Positions 1 to 13,100 are shown, counted from the first letter of the stretch. The stretch is 60,000 bases of DNA from Takakia lepidozioides (GCA_030704615.1 CM060733.1:40488001-40548000); one strand, 5' to 3'. Program-made: numbers and translations. Notes: generated by a model from the sequence alone, not told the origin.

Positions 1-3000
1 TACAAAAAGAACGATGAGCATAGGTCGACCAAGCCAAGGCTTGGCAAGTGCTACAATTGTGGAGAACCAGGTCACTGGGCCCGTGAGTGCACTAATCCAA
101 AAAAAATGGGGAAGAAACCACATCAAACAAATAGTAGCACCAAGGCCAAAGGGAAGCAAGTTGCAAACATCGTGCAAACTGAATCAAGTGATGAAGACAA
201 GGAGTCTATTGAAGAGGGATCTGATCTGTTTGAAATGGCAGTGGCCTCTCTTGAGATAGAGAAAACTCACGATGGAAGCCCATGGTACTTTGACTCTGGG
301 GCATCCAAACATGTGACGGGAAAGAAAAGTAGTTTGGACAGCTTTGAGGCCTCTGTGAATGATGGACGTGTGAAGTCTGCAGGTGGGCAGACTCACATTG
401 TGAAAGGCAAAGCCACATTTGTAACCCCTTCAGGAATAAAAAGGATTGACGAGGTTCTCTACGTACCGGGTCTGACCAAAAATTTGTTGTCAGTCGGATC
501 TATAGCGGACAAGGGACACATCGTTGTGTTTGATTCGCATAGATGTCTAGTAATGTCCAAAAATGGGCCCAAACAGATAGTAGCAAAAGGGATTCGTGAT
601 CCTAGAAATGGTTTCTATAAGATGGATATGTAACAGATAGAAGTAAATGTTGTGTCATCGAGAGAGAAGGAAGTCATGTTGTGGCATCAAAGGCTGGGGC
701 ATTTAGGCTCTCAGAACAGGAAGCTACTGGAAAAGCAAAATCTTGCAGAAGGGTTGCCAACGCTTGATGACCTAGATGAAACGTGCGAACATTGCATGGC
801 AGGGCGACAAGTCCAAGAGCCAGCTCCGAAAATCAGCACAAGAAGGGGCGAACAGGCCGCTCGAGTTGGTTCACACTGACCTATGTGGACCATTGCCAAC
901 AGCATCATTATGCGGTTCTAAGTATTTTGCTACCTTCACTAATGATTATAGCAGATTCACTTGGATATTTTTTCTCAAGAAGAAGTCAGAGACCTTGGAG
1001 AAATTTAAACAGTTTAAGCAACTTGCCGAAAATCAGACCAAGGAGAAGCTAGTAGCGCTGCGATCAGACCGTGGAGGTGAGTTTATATCATCGGCCTTCG
1101 TCAATTTTTGCAGAGAAAATGGGATTAAGAGGGAGTTGACACAAGCATATACTCCTCACCAAAATGGAGTTTCTGAAAGGAAGAATCGAACGCTGTTGGA
1201 AAAGGCTCGGAGCATGTTTATACCTAGCAAACTCCCAAATTATCTTTGGACAGAGGCTGTGAATGCGGCAACCTATTTGGCCAATAGACTTCCTACTCGT
1301 GCAAACGAAGGTATGACTCCCATCCATAAGCTTACAGGCGAGAAACCTCGGTTAGACCATTTGAGAGTCTGGGGTTGTGAGGCGTTCATGCATGTTGCCA
1401 AAAATAAGAGAAGTAAACTTCAATCCAAGTCCCAGCGATGCCTTCTAGTAGGGTATGACGAGCAGAGCAAAGCATACAGGTTGTTCTATCCAAAGAAGAA
1501 AATCATTGAAATTAGCAAGGATGTCAGATTCAATGAGTCCCAGTTTGGATTTAGGGCGAATGACGCTGATGCACTACAAGGACCGACACAAATCAGTCAG
1601 TTTGTCTTCAGGGAAGTGAAAGATGACTTGAAAACTAAGCTTCCTGCATCACCTGCTACAATACAAGAGCGTGCTTTGTCAAATGATGGAAACACCGATG
1701 CATCTGAAGGGTTTTCTGACAATGAAATTGAGACGATGCAACGAGTGACATCACTTTTGATGCATGATGGCTCTTCGTTGGATAGTGGCAACATCTCGAG
1801 AGAAATACAAGCACACTCGAGGGAGAATATTGAGGAGAATGTGCCACGGCAATCAACAAGACAGAAACGTCTACCAAAGAGGTACACTGACTTCATTATG
1901 TCCATAGAAGAGCAGGAACCCGTAACCTTTGAAGAAGCGATTGTGAGTAGAGGCTGGAAAGAAGCTATGAACTCTGAAATGGAGTCGATCGCTAAAAACA
2001 AAACGTGGGAGTTGGTAGATCTTCCTTCGGGGAAATAACCCATAACAACAAAATGGGTGTACAAGATAAAGATGGGATCAACTGGAAAGCCTAAGAAATT
2101 AAAGGCAAGACTTGTGGCTAGGGGATTCCAACAGGTTGAGGGTTTGGATTATGATGAGATGTTTGCCCCAGTGGTAAAATGGGCGACAATCAGAACCGTT
2201 ATTGCCATGGCTACTCATGAAGGATGGGAGATCAATCAATTAGATGTGAAGACCGCTTTTCTAAATGGGGAGTTGAGAGAGGAAGTGTATATGATGCAAC
2301 CTGATGGATTTATCAAGCCAGGAGAAGAAGGAAAGGTATGCAGGTTAAGAAGAGCATTGTACGGATTGAAGCAGGCTCCAAGAGCCTGGTATGAGAGGAT
2401 AGACACCTACTTGAGAGCACAGGGTCTCAACAGAAGTGAATCATATTGTAATATCTATTTCTTCAATGAGGATGGCAAAACAGTCATTCTAGCACTCTAT
2501 GTGGATGACCTATTGTTGACTGGTAGCGATACTACCAAGATTAGCTGGATCCAAACCCAACTCGAGAGTGTCTTTGAAATGTCTAGCCTTGGCCGACTGA
2601 GCAGATATCTCGGAGTAGAGTTTACCCATGTTGACAAAGGGATATTCATGGGGCAAAAGCTCTACATCATGGACATGTTTAGAGAATTTAACATGGAGGA
2701 CTGCAGAACGAGCAAAACGCCCATGGCAGAGGGACTCAGGTTAGCAGCAGATATGGGGACAGAAGCAGTAGATGCAACAATGTATCGGAGAATGGTGGGG
2801 AAGCTTCTCTATTTGACCAATACTAGACCCGACATCAGTTATGCAGTTGGAGTAGCAAGCAGATTCATGGAGAGGCCTGAGGAAACGCATCTCGAAGTAG
2901 TGAAGCACATATTGAGATACCTCAAAGGAACAACTGATTTGGGAATCATGTACTGGAGAGGTGACTCTAATGTCATCAACAGATATTCCGACTCCGATTG

Positions 3001-3466
3001 GGCTGGGGACTATGACAGCAGAAGATCAACAAGTGGCTTCATTTTCAGGTTGGGAGCAGGACCCATAAGCTGGTTGAGTAAACGTCAACCAACTGTAGCC
3101 TTATAATCGACAGAGGCTGAATATAGGTCATTATCAGATAGCACCAAGGAGTCCGTTTGGCTGAAGCGAATGCTTCAAGAATTGAGTCTTGCAGACGAAA
3201 GGGTGCCTATTCAGATGTACTGTGATAATCAGAGTTGCATTAAGATAGCGCATAACCCTGTTTTTCATACTAGAACTAAACACATAGAAGTCCAATATCA
3301 TTTTGTTCGAGAACAGATTTTGTTAGGGAACCTAGAGGTCAATGATGTCTCAACCACCGAACAAATAGCGGACATTCTGACAAAAGCCTTAGGAAGACTC
3401 AAGTTTGAGAAGTGCAGATTCAAAGTAGGCATGAGGAGTTTGCAAGAAGTTAGAGGTCCAAACTAG
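1..3466 (+). pseudogene. Ty1/copia gag-pol polyprotein, 5' truncated by window, degenerate
   Basis: Gag-pol of a copia LTR retrotransposon, which would encode capsid, protease, integrase, reverse transcriptase and RNase H. In order one reads a CCHC zinc knuckle (CYNCGEPGHWAREC, about 49-90), an aspartic protease with FDSGASKH (about 290-315), the GAG-pre-integrase H-H-C-C region (about 675-805), an integrase with HTDLCG, SDRGGEF and NGVSERKNR, then an RT with ALYVDDLLL (about 2490-2520) and an RNase H ending near 3440. This is the copia order, integrase before RT. It is broken: in-frame TAA at 631-633, a frameshift near 820-850 that moves reading from frame 1 to frame 2, TAA at 2036-2038 and TAA at 3104-3106 inside RNase H. 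The 5' LTR and most of gag lie outside the window. The family assignment is secure; the copy cannot be autonomous. Confidence 0.95.
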
Positions 3467-3485
3467 AATTCTATAATTGTGGTTT

Positions 3486-3494
3486 GAGAGGGAG
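3486..3494 (+). other. Polypurine tract of the copia element
   Basis: The purine run GAGAGGGAG lies 20 bp after the pol stop and directly before the LTR-like start at 3495, where the plus-strand primer of a copia element is expected. Confidence 0.6.
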
Positions 3495-3783
3495 TATAGA
3501 AATAACAAACCACCTGATCTGTAACTATAAAGTCAGGGTTATCTGTAACACACAAATAGAACTAGAGTCAGCAAGATTTGTTGTAAAGTAGTTAGTCATC
3601 AATGAAAGAGACAACTGGGTAGATAGAGATTAAGCCGATAGAGTTATTAGCACACGGCATGCTGTAAACATAGGTAGGTGAGGTAACCGGTATAAGACCT
3701 GTAAGTCTGTGTCTCAGATCACCGTTCTTGTGGAGATCTATTGTAGGAAAGCTTGAGCTTTATGTTGCTGAGTTTTTCTAACA
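3495..3783 (+). repeat. 3' LTR of the copia element (289 bp)
   Basis: It begins TATAGAAATAACA and ends TTTTTCTAACA. These are imperfect inverted ends of the TGTTAGAAA...TTTCTAACA type common in plant copia LTRs; the first dinucleotide is TA instead of TG. It sits directly after the polypurine tract. The 5' LTR is outside the window, so the ends rest on terminal motifs only. Confidence 0.6.
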
Positions 3784-3814
3784 CACATTTTCCCATGGTC
3801 TCCAGATTGGGGTC

Positions 3815-4072
3815 ACAAAGATGGGGCTTAGCATGCCCGAAAAATTTGATGGGACGAGATCAAGATTTCACGGTTTTGTTCAACAAGTACAATTGTTCCT
3901 ACGGCTACATCCACAACGCTACCCTGATAAAGGTATTCAAATGGGATTCGTGGGCACCCTTCTATCAGGCACTGCCATATCTTGGTTTCACCGCTATTAG
4001 AGAATAATTCGCATTTACTATACAATTTTGAAGCGTTGATGTCCGAGTTCACTGCAACGTTTGGAGAGAATA
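3815..4072 (+). pseudogene. Ty3/gypsy gag fragment related to the 42 kb element
   Basis: From about 3832 the plus strand reads PEKFDGTRSRFHGFVQQVQL and continues through a capsid-like segment to about 4072. It matches, with few substitutions, the gag at 42.2-42.5 kb (PEKFDGTRSRFRGFVQQVQL), so both derive from one family. There is no start, the frame breaks near 3995, and the match stops at GGAGAGAAT where LINE sequence takes over. It begins only about 30 bp after the copia LTR. Nothing shows that it is expressed. Confidence 0.8.
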
Positions 4073-4084
4073 AGCCTCGAATCA

Positions 4085-5180
4085 TTGCCCTCCCCTTCCT
4101 GAGGGCCACGTCAAAGCGGACTGCCCACACAGGGAGAAGGAGAAGGGCGAGTCCCATGTGCAGGTGGTGGCCACCCCACCTGTAGCACCTATCTCTACTG
4201 AGCCCTCTGTCTAATAAAAGCAGCTTCAGGTGGCTTCTCTGGAGGCTAATGCGGTAAATGATGCTTCACTCCACACCTTCAGAGATGGCCGCGTGGTTAA
4301 GAGAAAGAGAACCATTTCGCCCACGGTGTCGTCCCCCCCACCTCGTCCTAAGCTGTTTCTGCTGCCGCGTGACCAGGGGAGGATTGAAGGACTCTGCTGG
4401 TTACCTGAGGGTGACTCGTGTAAACTTTTGGGTCATCTCATAGGGCATAATCTCTCTCAACAGTCACGTTTTTCCCCTATACTTTGCTCCCTTAAGTCCA
4501 AGCTTTCCTACTGGGGCTCGGCCAGACTTTCCATTGCGGGTCGGGCTTTGGTGGCTAATCAGGTCTTATCTGCATCTATTTGGTTCATTACTTCGGGTTT
4601 GGGATCCAGGTAAGTGCATCCTCAAATCCATTAAAGCCATGATTCGAAATTTTCTTTGGGGAGCCCTGGATGCAACGAACTCCAAACGTGCGCTGGTTTC
4701 CTAGTCACAACTGTGTTTAAAGAAAAAGGATGGGGGTTTGGAATTTTAGATCTAGGTAAAGAAATTGATGCGCTGCTAGGGAAATGGATTCCCCGCTCTT
4801 TCTTGCCTTCGGCTGGGCCTTGGAAATATTTGCTTTGGAATAACGTGCTTAGATCATTTCCATCCTCCAGCCCTGGCTGGAGGCCCAGTTTGCGTTGGCT
4901 GTTCCAAGGAGGTACCAAGAACTGTAGACAATTAGTGGGATCTTTGTGATTATCTTCCAGAAAGGACCCGAAATGAAGCAAAATGTTGGAGAGTGCAAAG
5001 CCCTGGAGGGAGCTCACAAACAATTCTTCAGTCTTTTTAATGGCCAGTGCAATCTCCTGGGAGGGACCAGAGAACTTGATTTGATCCTCTTGCGAGCCCA
5101 GGAATTTGAGAGGCCACACATACCGTCTGTCTGGAGAATTTGGGGGCCATGAATTGTTGGTCATCCAACGAAGTCTGAGA
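4085..5180 (+). pseudogene. LINE (L1-type) fragment: ORF1 knuckle end plus post-RT region
   Basis: At 4098-4170 one frame reads PEGHVKADCPHREKEKGE, resembling the last half of a LINE ORF1 zinc knuckle. From 4415 the text becomes the segment that follows RT in plant L1 elements: LLGHLIGHNLSQQSRFSPIL, then KLSYWGSARLSIAGRALVAN (about 4500-4560) and, out of frame, FLWGA and GILDLGKEIDALLGKWI (4740-4790). Endonuclease and the RT core are missing, so ORF1 and the ORF2 tail have been joined by a large deletion. Several frames are needed to follow it. Beyond 4950 the match is weak and the 3' limit is approximate. It differs from the LINE family at 5.5-9.4 kb. Confidence 0.7.
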
Positions 5181-5538
5181 TTCCGTGACCTACATCAAAC
5201 TGCTCGATACAATTACATTTGCTGTGATCACATTGGTACCTGAATAATTTATATACATTTGGTGATCTCAATTGAATTAGATTCGATTTCAAACTGTGAC
5301 ATAATTCAACGTCATTTGGTTTATAGTGTGCATCCCAGGCATTCTCAGAACACATGCATAATGGCCTGCGGCGGTTCAAGGATGGAACTGTTTCATGACA
5401 ATGAATTTAAGAAAATTTAGAAAATAGAATTTAAGAGCACATTGACGTTGAATACGCGTCTGCACCAATCATTTAAACTAAATTGAATTTAAAAATTGAA
5501 TCTGATTGATTAGACGGTGCAGGGATCACATTGTAAGT
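5181..5538. other. AT-rich stretch without a gene
   Basis: About 360 bp rich in AATTTAA-type words. No ORF of note. It ends at the poly(T) of the minus-strand LINE. Confidence 0.6.
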
Positions 5539-8500
5539 TTTTTTTTTTTTTAACAAAGGGGGCGGAGACCCTTTTAGTCAAATTAATAAAAAGGTCAGAA
5601 CAGTGGAAAAAATAACCACTACTAGGGCCGTGAAGGCTTATTGAGGGGAAACTTCCCCGTGACTCTAGCAAAACCAACTAGCTATGCAGTAGAGAAAGAT
5701 GGAGCGACCAAGCAAGCAGGGGCGTTGATGAGAGGGGTTGTGAAAAGATTGGTTCTCTGGTAAGAAGGTAGCGGTGATAGAGAAGAAATGTAGAGAGATG
5801 TGTACATTTCAGATGACAAATGTAGACAGAGAGCAAGCCTCATGTGTCGGAGCTGGAGCAAAAAGAGGCTGAACGAATCATTCTCAAGGAGTCAGCAGGT
5901 ACTAGAATTTCAACTGGGTTTTTAGCTTTGAATCTCTTGCTCTCTTGTGACGCCAGTTGAATTCCACCTCGTCCCCCTCACCAGGGGACCTCCCATTGAG
6001 GGGGGAGAGTGTCTTTCCAGTGAAATTGAAGGTTGGGAAGGCTGGTTCCGAGCAGGCACCCTTTGCCCCAGGAGTCATGGAAACCTTGGAGCGGCTTCCT
6101 CCCCCGCCGTTCTGAAGTTCTGGGAAGAGCTGCACAGACCACCCTTTCCTCCCCTCAGTCAACAGATCAAAGTAAGTACAAAACAAAATTGATCTGCCTC
6201 TAGGGGGTTTACCCTCATAAACCCAAGAGCACCTTGCCTTCCATAAGTTCCCCAGAGTGTGTGCTCTCAAAGTAGCCCAAACTGGGCAGGTACAGTGAGG
6301 TTGGCCAAGTAAGCAATTTAGCAGCAGCAAGGTGGGTGGAGGGAGGGCAAGGAAGGAGGACCAGTGAGAATAGAAAGCCAGAACTACTCTCCAAACCCTG
6401 CTGGATAACGAATAAGAAATTAGGCAGTGCTCTATGGATTCTGGTTGTGTTAGACACAACGTGCAGTTTGGCGTGTCTTCATGGGTTGCCTGTCTGACTG
6501 GTAGAATCTTGTGAGCCAGTTTCCACAAAAATGTAGAAACCTTTGTTGCCCTATCTTTCCTCCATATATCCTTCCATATCTTGTCCCATTTGACGTTGGG
6601 TGAGATTGTAAGTGCTCCATTTCCTACTCCATTTTCTGATGAACGAGCAATGTGGCCTAAGAAGTCTGTATCCGATCTTACCAATGTATCCGAAAAAAGG
6701 GGAGTGCTTTGCATCCATCCAGCTCCACTCCCCTGGATCAAACTGTAAGTCCGCCAGTGGTGCCTGTAGGAACCAGGTCAGAGATATGGCTCGAGCCCAT
6801 TCTAGCTCCTGCCCCTGATTTGGCATTGGGTTGGCATTGCCATTACCATCCAACACTCTAATGTGATACAGAAATTTCGTGTCATGCTCCATTGTTCCCA
6901 TAAAAGCTAGGGAACCATCTGCTGCTGCCTCGAAACCAATTCCTGAAGCCAAGTCTTGTTCTATAGGAAGCACCAAGATGGCAACGGGCTGGTTCGTTTG
7001 GTGGGAGGCCATCCACACCGGGGTTTTCCAGCTGAGCCCGACATCCACAAGCAAGGGAAGCATGTACTAAGGGATGTTCTGGAGTATGGTATCCCAACCC
7101 TTGGCTCTTCTCCCACCCATATAGCTTGAGATTTCAGCTCTCTTGTAGAATTGGGCCCGGTCGCGGATACTTGCCATGTGTGTGAACCCCTGCCCCTCCC
7201 CAGAAAGCCCATTTTGCATTTTGCCTAACAACTCCGATGAGTCCATGTTGAAGTTTGGCAAAAATGGTTGCCTTAGGCACTCTGGGCTGTTTGCTAGAGA
7301 ACGCTGGGCAGAGAGCCTCACAGGGACTGCCATGCTTTCCAGATCGACTGCCAAGGTCTGGACCCAGTGAGGTACCTTTGTTTTTCCCTTGACCCACCCA
7401 TCTCAAGGAAAGAGCCCACAGGGGAGAAGAGGATGGATTGCTCCATAAGATAAGGCTGAATTAGTTTACTACAGGGAGTGTGTCTGTGCTTAATAGCTCT
7501 AGAAACCCATTTTGCCAAAAGGGCTTTTATTTGTGAACCTGGATCTATAATGCCCAATCCTCCTCTATTCCTCTTTTGACAAGTTGTTCCCATGAGACCA
7601 GGGCTCGCTTAAATGTAGTTGCAGATGAGGCTCCCCACAGGAAGTTACGCACCAGGCCTTTTATTCTTTGACAAGGTTTTGTCCCTGGATCCCACACAGC
7701 AGCATAGAACCAAATTCCATCCTTCCAGCACCTGGTTAACCACCAGGGCCCTTCCAACCAAGATAGCATAGCGGAGCCCAAAAAGCCAGTTTTTTTCTTT
7801 AACTTGTTGATGACCCCCTTCATATAGCTCTGCTGGGGAAGGTTCAGACCTATCTGGTGGCCCAAGAGTCTGTGTGATTCTCCCTATTTTAGCCATCTAA
7901 GGCCTATCTCCTCACCCCATGCCTGACAATGAGATGCATGGGAGCCGGTTTGCAGCATAGACAGGATACCAACAGATTTCCTCCAGTTCACCTTGAGGCC
8001 TGAGGCCAGGCAGAAAGACTGTAGAGCTTGTAGGGCACGGTCTATATTTCCTTTGCAAGAATTGTCCAGTAGTAAGCTAGTGTCATCTGCGTACATGGAA
8101 GTTTTCAACATTTCTTCCTGATATGTTGGTAGATGCAGCCCCACAAATGTCTTGTCTGAAGTCCAGTAGATGCCCTAGAGAGTCCCCGCTATGAGGAAAA
8201 AGGGAAGCCAGTGGACAGCCTTGCCTGACAGATCTGGTAATGGCAAAAGATTGTGAGATAACCCCATTTACCATTACTCTACTAGAGGCAGAATGGAGCA
8301 GGATACGAACCCAGTCCACGAAGAAGCCTGGCAGCCCCGTCTTTTCCATTGCCTGTAATAAGAATTGCCAATCAATGGAGTCATAGGCCTTCTCGAAGTC
8401 CAGCATGGGGAAGGCAAGGGGCTGATGATTGAGAGTGGCTCTGTGCAAGGCTTCGTGGGCCAGCAGTCAAGGATCGTGCGATCTTTTAGGAACCCTGTTT

Positions 8501-9410
8501 GGTCCTTCCTAATGATGGATGGCAGCAGTGGTTGTAACCTCAAAGCCAAAGCCTTTGCAATTATCTTGTAGGTGGAGTTGAGAAGCGTAATGGGGCGGTA
8601 GTTGGTCATGGTATCCTTGTCTCCTTTCTTGAAAATCAGAGTAATGAGCCCTTCCAAGATCTGGGATGGCATCACACCTTTTTATCGAAGATGTCATTGG
8701 CCATTAGCAGAATCATCACTTATTGTTCCCGCATGGCCTTGAAGAACTCAATCATTGGCAACCGTCCAGCTCAGGTGGATTTGTTTGAAGCCATGCTTTC
8801 CACCGCCTCTCCCAATTCTCTCTCTGTAAATGGGGCTGCGAGTGTGTTCCTGTTCGTGGCGCCAAGAGCCTCTGGGATCCTTTGAATGAGTAAAGCTCTC
8901 GCCTGATCTCTGGAGGCCGAGGGGGGCTGGCATTGAAATAGCTGCCCAAATAACCTTGCTGCCAGCGTTGCCATATTCCTAGGGTTGTCTCTTGGCAGTC
9001 CTGTATCCGGTCTTTTCAGTGCAGGCACTGTAGTGGCAGCTCTCCTTTGCGCGGCTTGGGTGAAGAAGTACTTGTTCATCTTTTCGCCTTTCAGCGACCA
9101 ATTAACACCTGCTTTGATTCTGATGAGCTTTCTTTGGCTGTAGTAGCAGCGACAAGTTTCTTTTAGCAGTGTTGTAGGAGATCAACGTCTGAGGCCCTTC
9201 ACGGCCTGCCTGAAGTTGTTACTGACACACTCGCAAACATTTGGTGAGAGCTTTTTGTTTTCTGGATCTCTCCTTAGCCTGCTCCCTAGATATTTCCTGA
9301 TAACACTTCCAGACTAGTTTGAGCTTAGATAGGTAGATCAGTGTCGGAGAGGAATAGGGGAGGGAAGCAGTTCGCCAGGCATTTTCCAGAGACTGAAATT
9401 GCCCTACGGG
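5539..9410 (-). mobile_element. 5'-truncated LINE (L1-type), copy A
   Basis: Read on the minus strand this is the 3' part of a plant L1-type LINE: the linker before RT (about 9410-8770), RT, the post-RT segment, a zf-RVT domain, a 3' UTR and a terminal poly(A), seen as poly(T) at 5539-5551. The 3' UTR at 5552-5665 is shared, in opposite orientation, with 38,335-38,450, showing a second copy of the same family. No endonuclease is found before the linker, so it is truncated, as LINEs usually are. I could not identify target-site duplications; the 5' limit is set by loss of similarity before the GACTAC repeat block. Confidence 0.85.
5902..9410 (-). pseudogene. LINE ORF2 remnant: RT, post-RT segment and zf-RVT
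   Basis: Non-LTR reverse transcriptase, which would copy element RNA at a nicked target. Minus-strand reading gives the pre-RT region (MNKYFFTQAAQRR, 9079), RT motifs LITLIFKKGDKDTMTNYRPI (about 8645) and DFEKAYDSIDW (about 8395), VRQGCPLA (about 8215), the catalytic MYADDTSLLL (about 8095), then KLKKKTGFLGSAMLSWLEG (about 7800), VRNFLWGA, GGLGIIDPGSQIKALLAKW (about 7560), and a zf-RVT with WDKIWKDIWRKDRATKVSTF (about 6585) and CTLCLTQPESIEHC. The C-terminus ends at 5902. Frame changes near 8450, 8150, 7590, 7350, 7063 and 6741, plus a stop near 7884, make it non-functional. The YADD residues are intact. Confidence 0.9.
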
Positions 9411-9479
9411 TCATTCAAGATTGTTGGGTTGAGTTTGAAGTAACCCCTGCCTTTGACCCTGGCGCCTGGGGTACTGAGC

Positions 9480-10165
9480 ACTAGTACAGATTAACGTTTT
9501 TATGACTATGGATATCACTGCATTTGCATGCATAGGGATAAGTGCTTTTACGACTACCACCTACACTCTACAGTGACAAACACGAAGTCAGTTCTACCAT
9601 GACTACGGAGTGATAAGTGCGAAGTCATGGTCGTCACTAAGGACGTGGCATGGGATAGTGATGCAGGGTTTGGTGATGTAGTCATAACAGAAATAACTAC
9701 ACGACTGTAAGTTATGACTACATCACTACAGCATTGCGCCTACATGGAGAGCTTGTGCGTGACACGTGGGATCCTTGGGATTTGACATGTGTGACCATAT
9801 GGTACAGTGGACTACAACGACTACACGACTACATGTCATGACTAACATGATAACTACATTACTACAGAAGTCCGCCTACATGGATAGTTGTATGCGTGAC
9901 ACACACGTAATCCCTCTGCTATGACACGTGTCCAAATCGTGGATGGAGTATAGTGATGCAGGCGTACTTTATGACTACATGACTACATTGTGTGACTACA
10001 CTGATGACTACATAACTACTCAGTACATCAGCTGAGGATGACATGTGGCAACATTTCAAATACAGGTAGTATGACTACATTACTATGGTGTGACTATAAC
10101 TACACACTACAGATGCTACTGGTCTGTTGGAGTATGTGTGAATGACACGTGTAGGTCATGTTAGA
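9480..10165. repeat. GACTAC-rich degenerate tandem repeat block
   Basis: TGACTACA and close variants occur many times on the plus strand, for example at 9715-9730, 9809-9835 and 9970-10020. A longer unit is also visible: GCCTACATGGA...GCGTGACAC starts at 9738 and again at 9874, a 136-bp period. GTGATGCAGG recurs near 9659 and 9953. ACACGTG or ACATGTG words follow the units. A perfect 16-bp inverted repeat lies at 9673-9688 and 9711-9726. No coding potential. It could be a satellite-like array or the terminal repeats of an unrecognised DNA transposon. Confidence 0.6.
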
Positions 10166-13100
10166 TTTTAAATTTTGTTATATTTATTATTCAATTTCAA
10201 ATAATTTAAATAGTAAATTAAGAAAGTAATTAATACTGAAATTTAAACAAAACATGTGGATCTCTCATAAGCACAGCAATTGGCAAAGCAATTGGCCCCT
10301 ATATCAAAGACACACCCCCTCGCAGGGAAGGAGAGCCTGCATTAATCTTCCAATGACCAAAGAGTGGACCCCCAACCAGCTGGCAAGTTGCAAAGTGTGA
10401 ACCCGTTGAATAGACTGACAGAAGCACCAATATCATACAGTCTGAAAGACAACTACAATCAAACATGCCATCCACCATCAAACACACACACACATTCATG
10501 TGCGTGTTCGAAGACAAGTCTTTGTATATTAAATATGACCACAAATATGCTTTTGATGTGCACAATGCACAAATGTCGCTAAACACTTACCTGGAAAAAA
10601 CTAGATTCAACAGATACTGCTAGAAGTAAGGGCTTTTGACACAAAGCAGTAGAACTCCTAAACCTCATGTCTCAGTAGCTCAAACCCAAAGTGGTGGGGT
10701 GCTTTCCTACCACATCCCCAACCACAATATGTTTCTTAACGTCGTTGAGATATGGGAAAGGAGCGTTAGTGAGGTATGCCTCTTTGATTTATATAGCCGC
10801 ATACTCAACTGGCCACATCAGGGTAGCCCTCACTAACAGCAGCCTTGGCAGAGAACATATATTCCCTGATCCAACCTTTGTCCGTTTGGACATCACGTTA
10901 AGGAGCCGAACTGGTCCCCACCTTAAACTGTCATCCCAGCACCCACCAGCAAAAACAATGAGTGAAAATACCATGCATGCTAGACTACGGAGGTCAAGCC
11001 TTATAGTACTTAAGTACCAGGAGGGGGGCTGCAACTATTAATCGGGAATGGATGGAAGGGAGGGGAGGAGAAGGGTAAGGCAGGAAGGTCTACAGCCAAC
11101 AAGTTGCAGCAAACAACCATACAATACCCACACCCACATTTCCTTTCGTTCTCTCTACCTACCTACCCAAAGGCTATGCCAAACACAAGGTCTTATGAGT
11201 ACTTTCTGTACCTACCTACCCTTGGCAATAAACTGAGTAAATCCCTCACAATGGTCTCTCCCCCTGGATGCGGGGTCTATGACCACAAGGCTACAGCAAA
11301 CGTGAAGGACGGTAGTCTACACTCCAATGGCCACATAAACAAAATTGGAAAGAGAGGTCATGGACTTACACCAATTGATTTCAGGCTGCTGTGAGAACTG
11401 CTGTGAGAGGTCTCTTCCCAGCTCCTCTGCCTGACTGTTGACAACATGGAGCCGCTTCATCATAGGTCCCTATATCACAACCATTACACAATTTCTTCAG
11501 TGGCATTACACCCTGAACTACACTAGTTCATAGCTCACTCAAGAGAAACCCATGCTCATGCAATTCCACAAGCAACCCAAGGAATTCCAAATGTACTGGC
11601 CCGACTTACATTCCTTGTTGTACTTCGTGACGATTACACTGAGCAGAATTGTAGGGCTGTTGTCCAAAGAGAGGCTCAGACTTCAAGAAACTGTGAATAC
11701 TAGGATCTTGCTTGCCCCCCCCCCCCCCCCCCCCTCTCCTAGAACGGCCACAACACAGCGAGTAGATAGCCATCTTTTGGCCCTGATGATTGCATTTCCA
11801 TGGCTCCGGATATATCCCACTAAATGGAGGATTGTTTGATGTCTTTCTTGGTGTGTCATCAACAAGAAGAGTGTCTTCAGGACCCCATTCTGGCTTACTC
11901 TGCCCCACACTCTGATAGGTTCTTCAAATTATATGGTCTTTGCATCAGCCCCCTAGCCAATGGGTCAGTAAGCTCTTCACAGTAAAGGGCATCCCACTGG
12001 AAATAAGATTAGTTGCGCCCTTTGAAAATAAGTCCACCATCGGAATGAAGTTGCGAGCTTTGCAGCAAGACCACACTGCCACCTCAAAGTGTGCAAACCA
12101 CTTTGCAAAAAATGAAATACAGCTGGGTCTCAAAACTACCATTTTCATCCCACACAACTCCCCACAAATCCTTTGGGAACTTGTTTGGACCACTAGCAAC
12201 ATGATTGGATTCACAGAGCAATCCATGCACATCCAAAACTAGCAAGTTTTTGTGAGTTGGGGGAGACTGTAAACGCTCATCTGGCTTCAACTATCAGCCC
12301 CAGTGGGATGCACAAACCTATTGAATTATGCCTAGCATCTGTCCAATCCTCCCAGTTGTGAATTCCCCAAGGAATCATTGCATACCTGAATCCGGTGTAC
12401 CAGGTGTCTCATACATATCACGGCACGGGCATCATCATGATCAGTAGCTTCCTTTGTACCAGAGGCATGCTGAACTTAATTGAAATTGTTGTCTCAGTGC
12501 ACTGCCTTCCCCCTATGGCGAACTGCTTGCGACAGATGCAAACCATCATCGGTGATAAGGTTAGGGGAGAGGTGAGATTGATCGCCAGTTACGGTCTCAA
12601 ACCGTTCCGCAATCTTTTTTGAGACAGTGACACCAGAACCATTCATGCCAGATGTCACTGACCTGCCAGGGGGACATTAAACCCCAATTTGAGCATCATC
12701 TTGCCTTTCTGAGAGTCCATCATGTTCTGCATCCATGATTTCATCTCCAGCATATCAGGCCCTTGAGCCTCGACTGTTTTTCCATTGCATCCACCTTTCC
12801 GACTATGGCAGAATACATACACTCGCTTCTTGCCATATAGACAGAATGCTAAGACAACATGTTCCAACAAGTTTTTTTCCACCTGCCATATTTGAGCACA
12901 ACATCAAGCACCTTACCTATCATCCATAATTGTGTGACACACACAACCAACCAAACATATTCATCAAACGCCTTGCAACCATGACTACAACATGTTCACC
13001 TGTACAAAATACTGGTCCCACTTTTCTGTTCTAGCAAAGCAGTAAATTCAGGCACAGGTCCTTCTACCACACATGCAGTCATTGGGATACAATGATCACA

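Noticed and set aside
631-633. Copia stop codons as programmed readthrough sites
   Set aside because: Several stops plus a frameshift spread over all domains indicate decay and not regulation.
4631-5164. Minus-strand ORF of 177 codons
   Set aside because: Opposite to LINE sequence on the plus strand, no motif.
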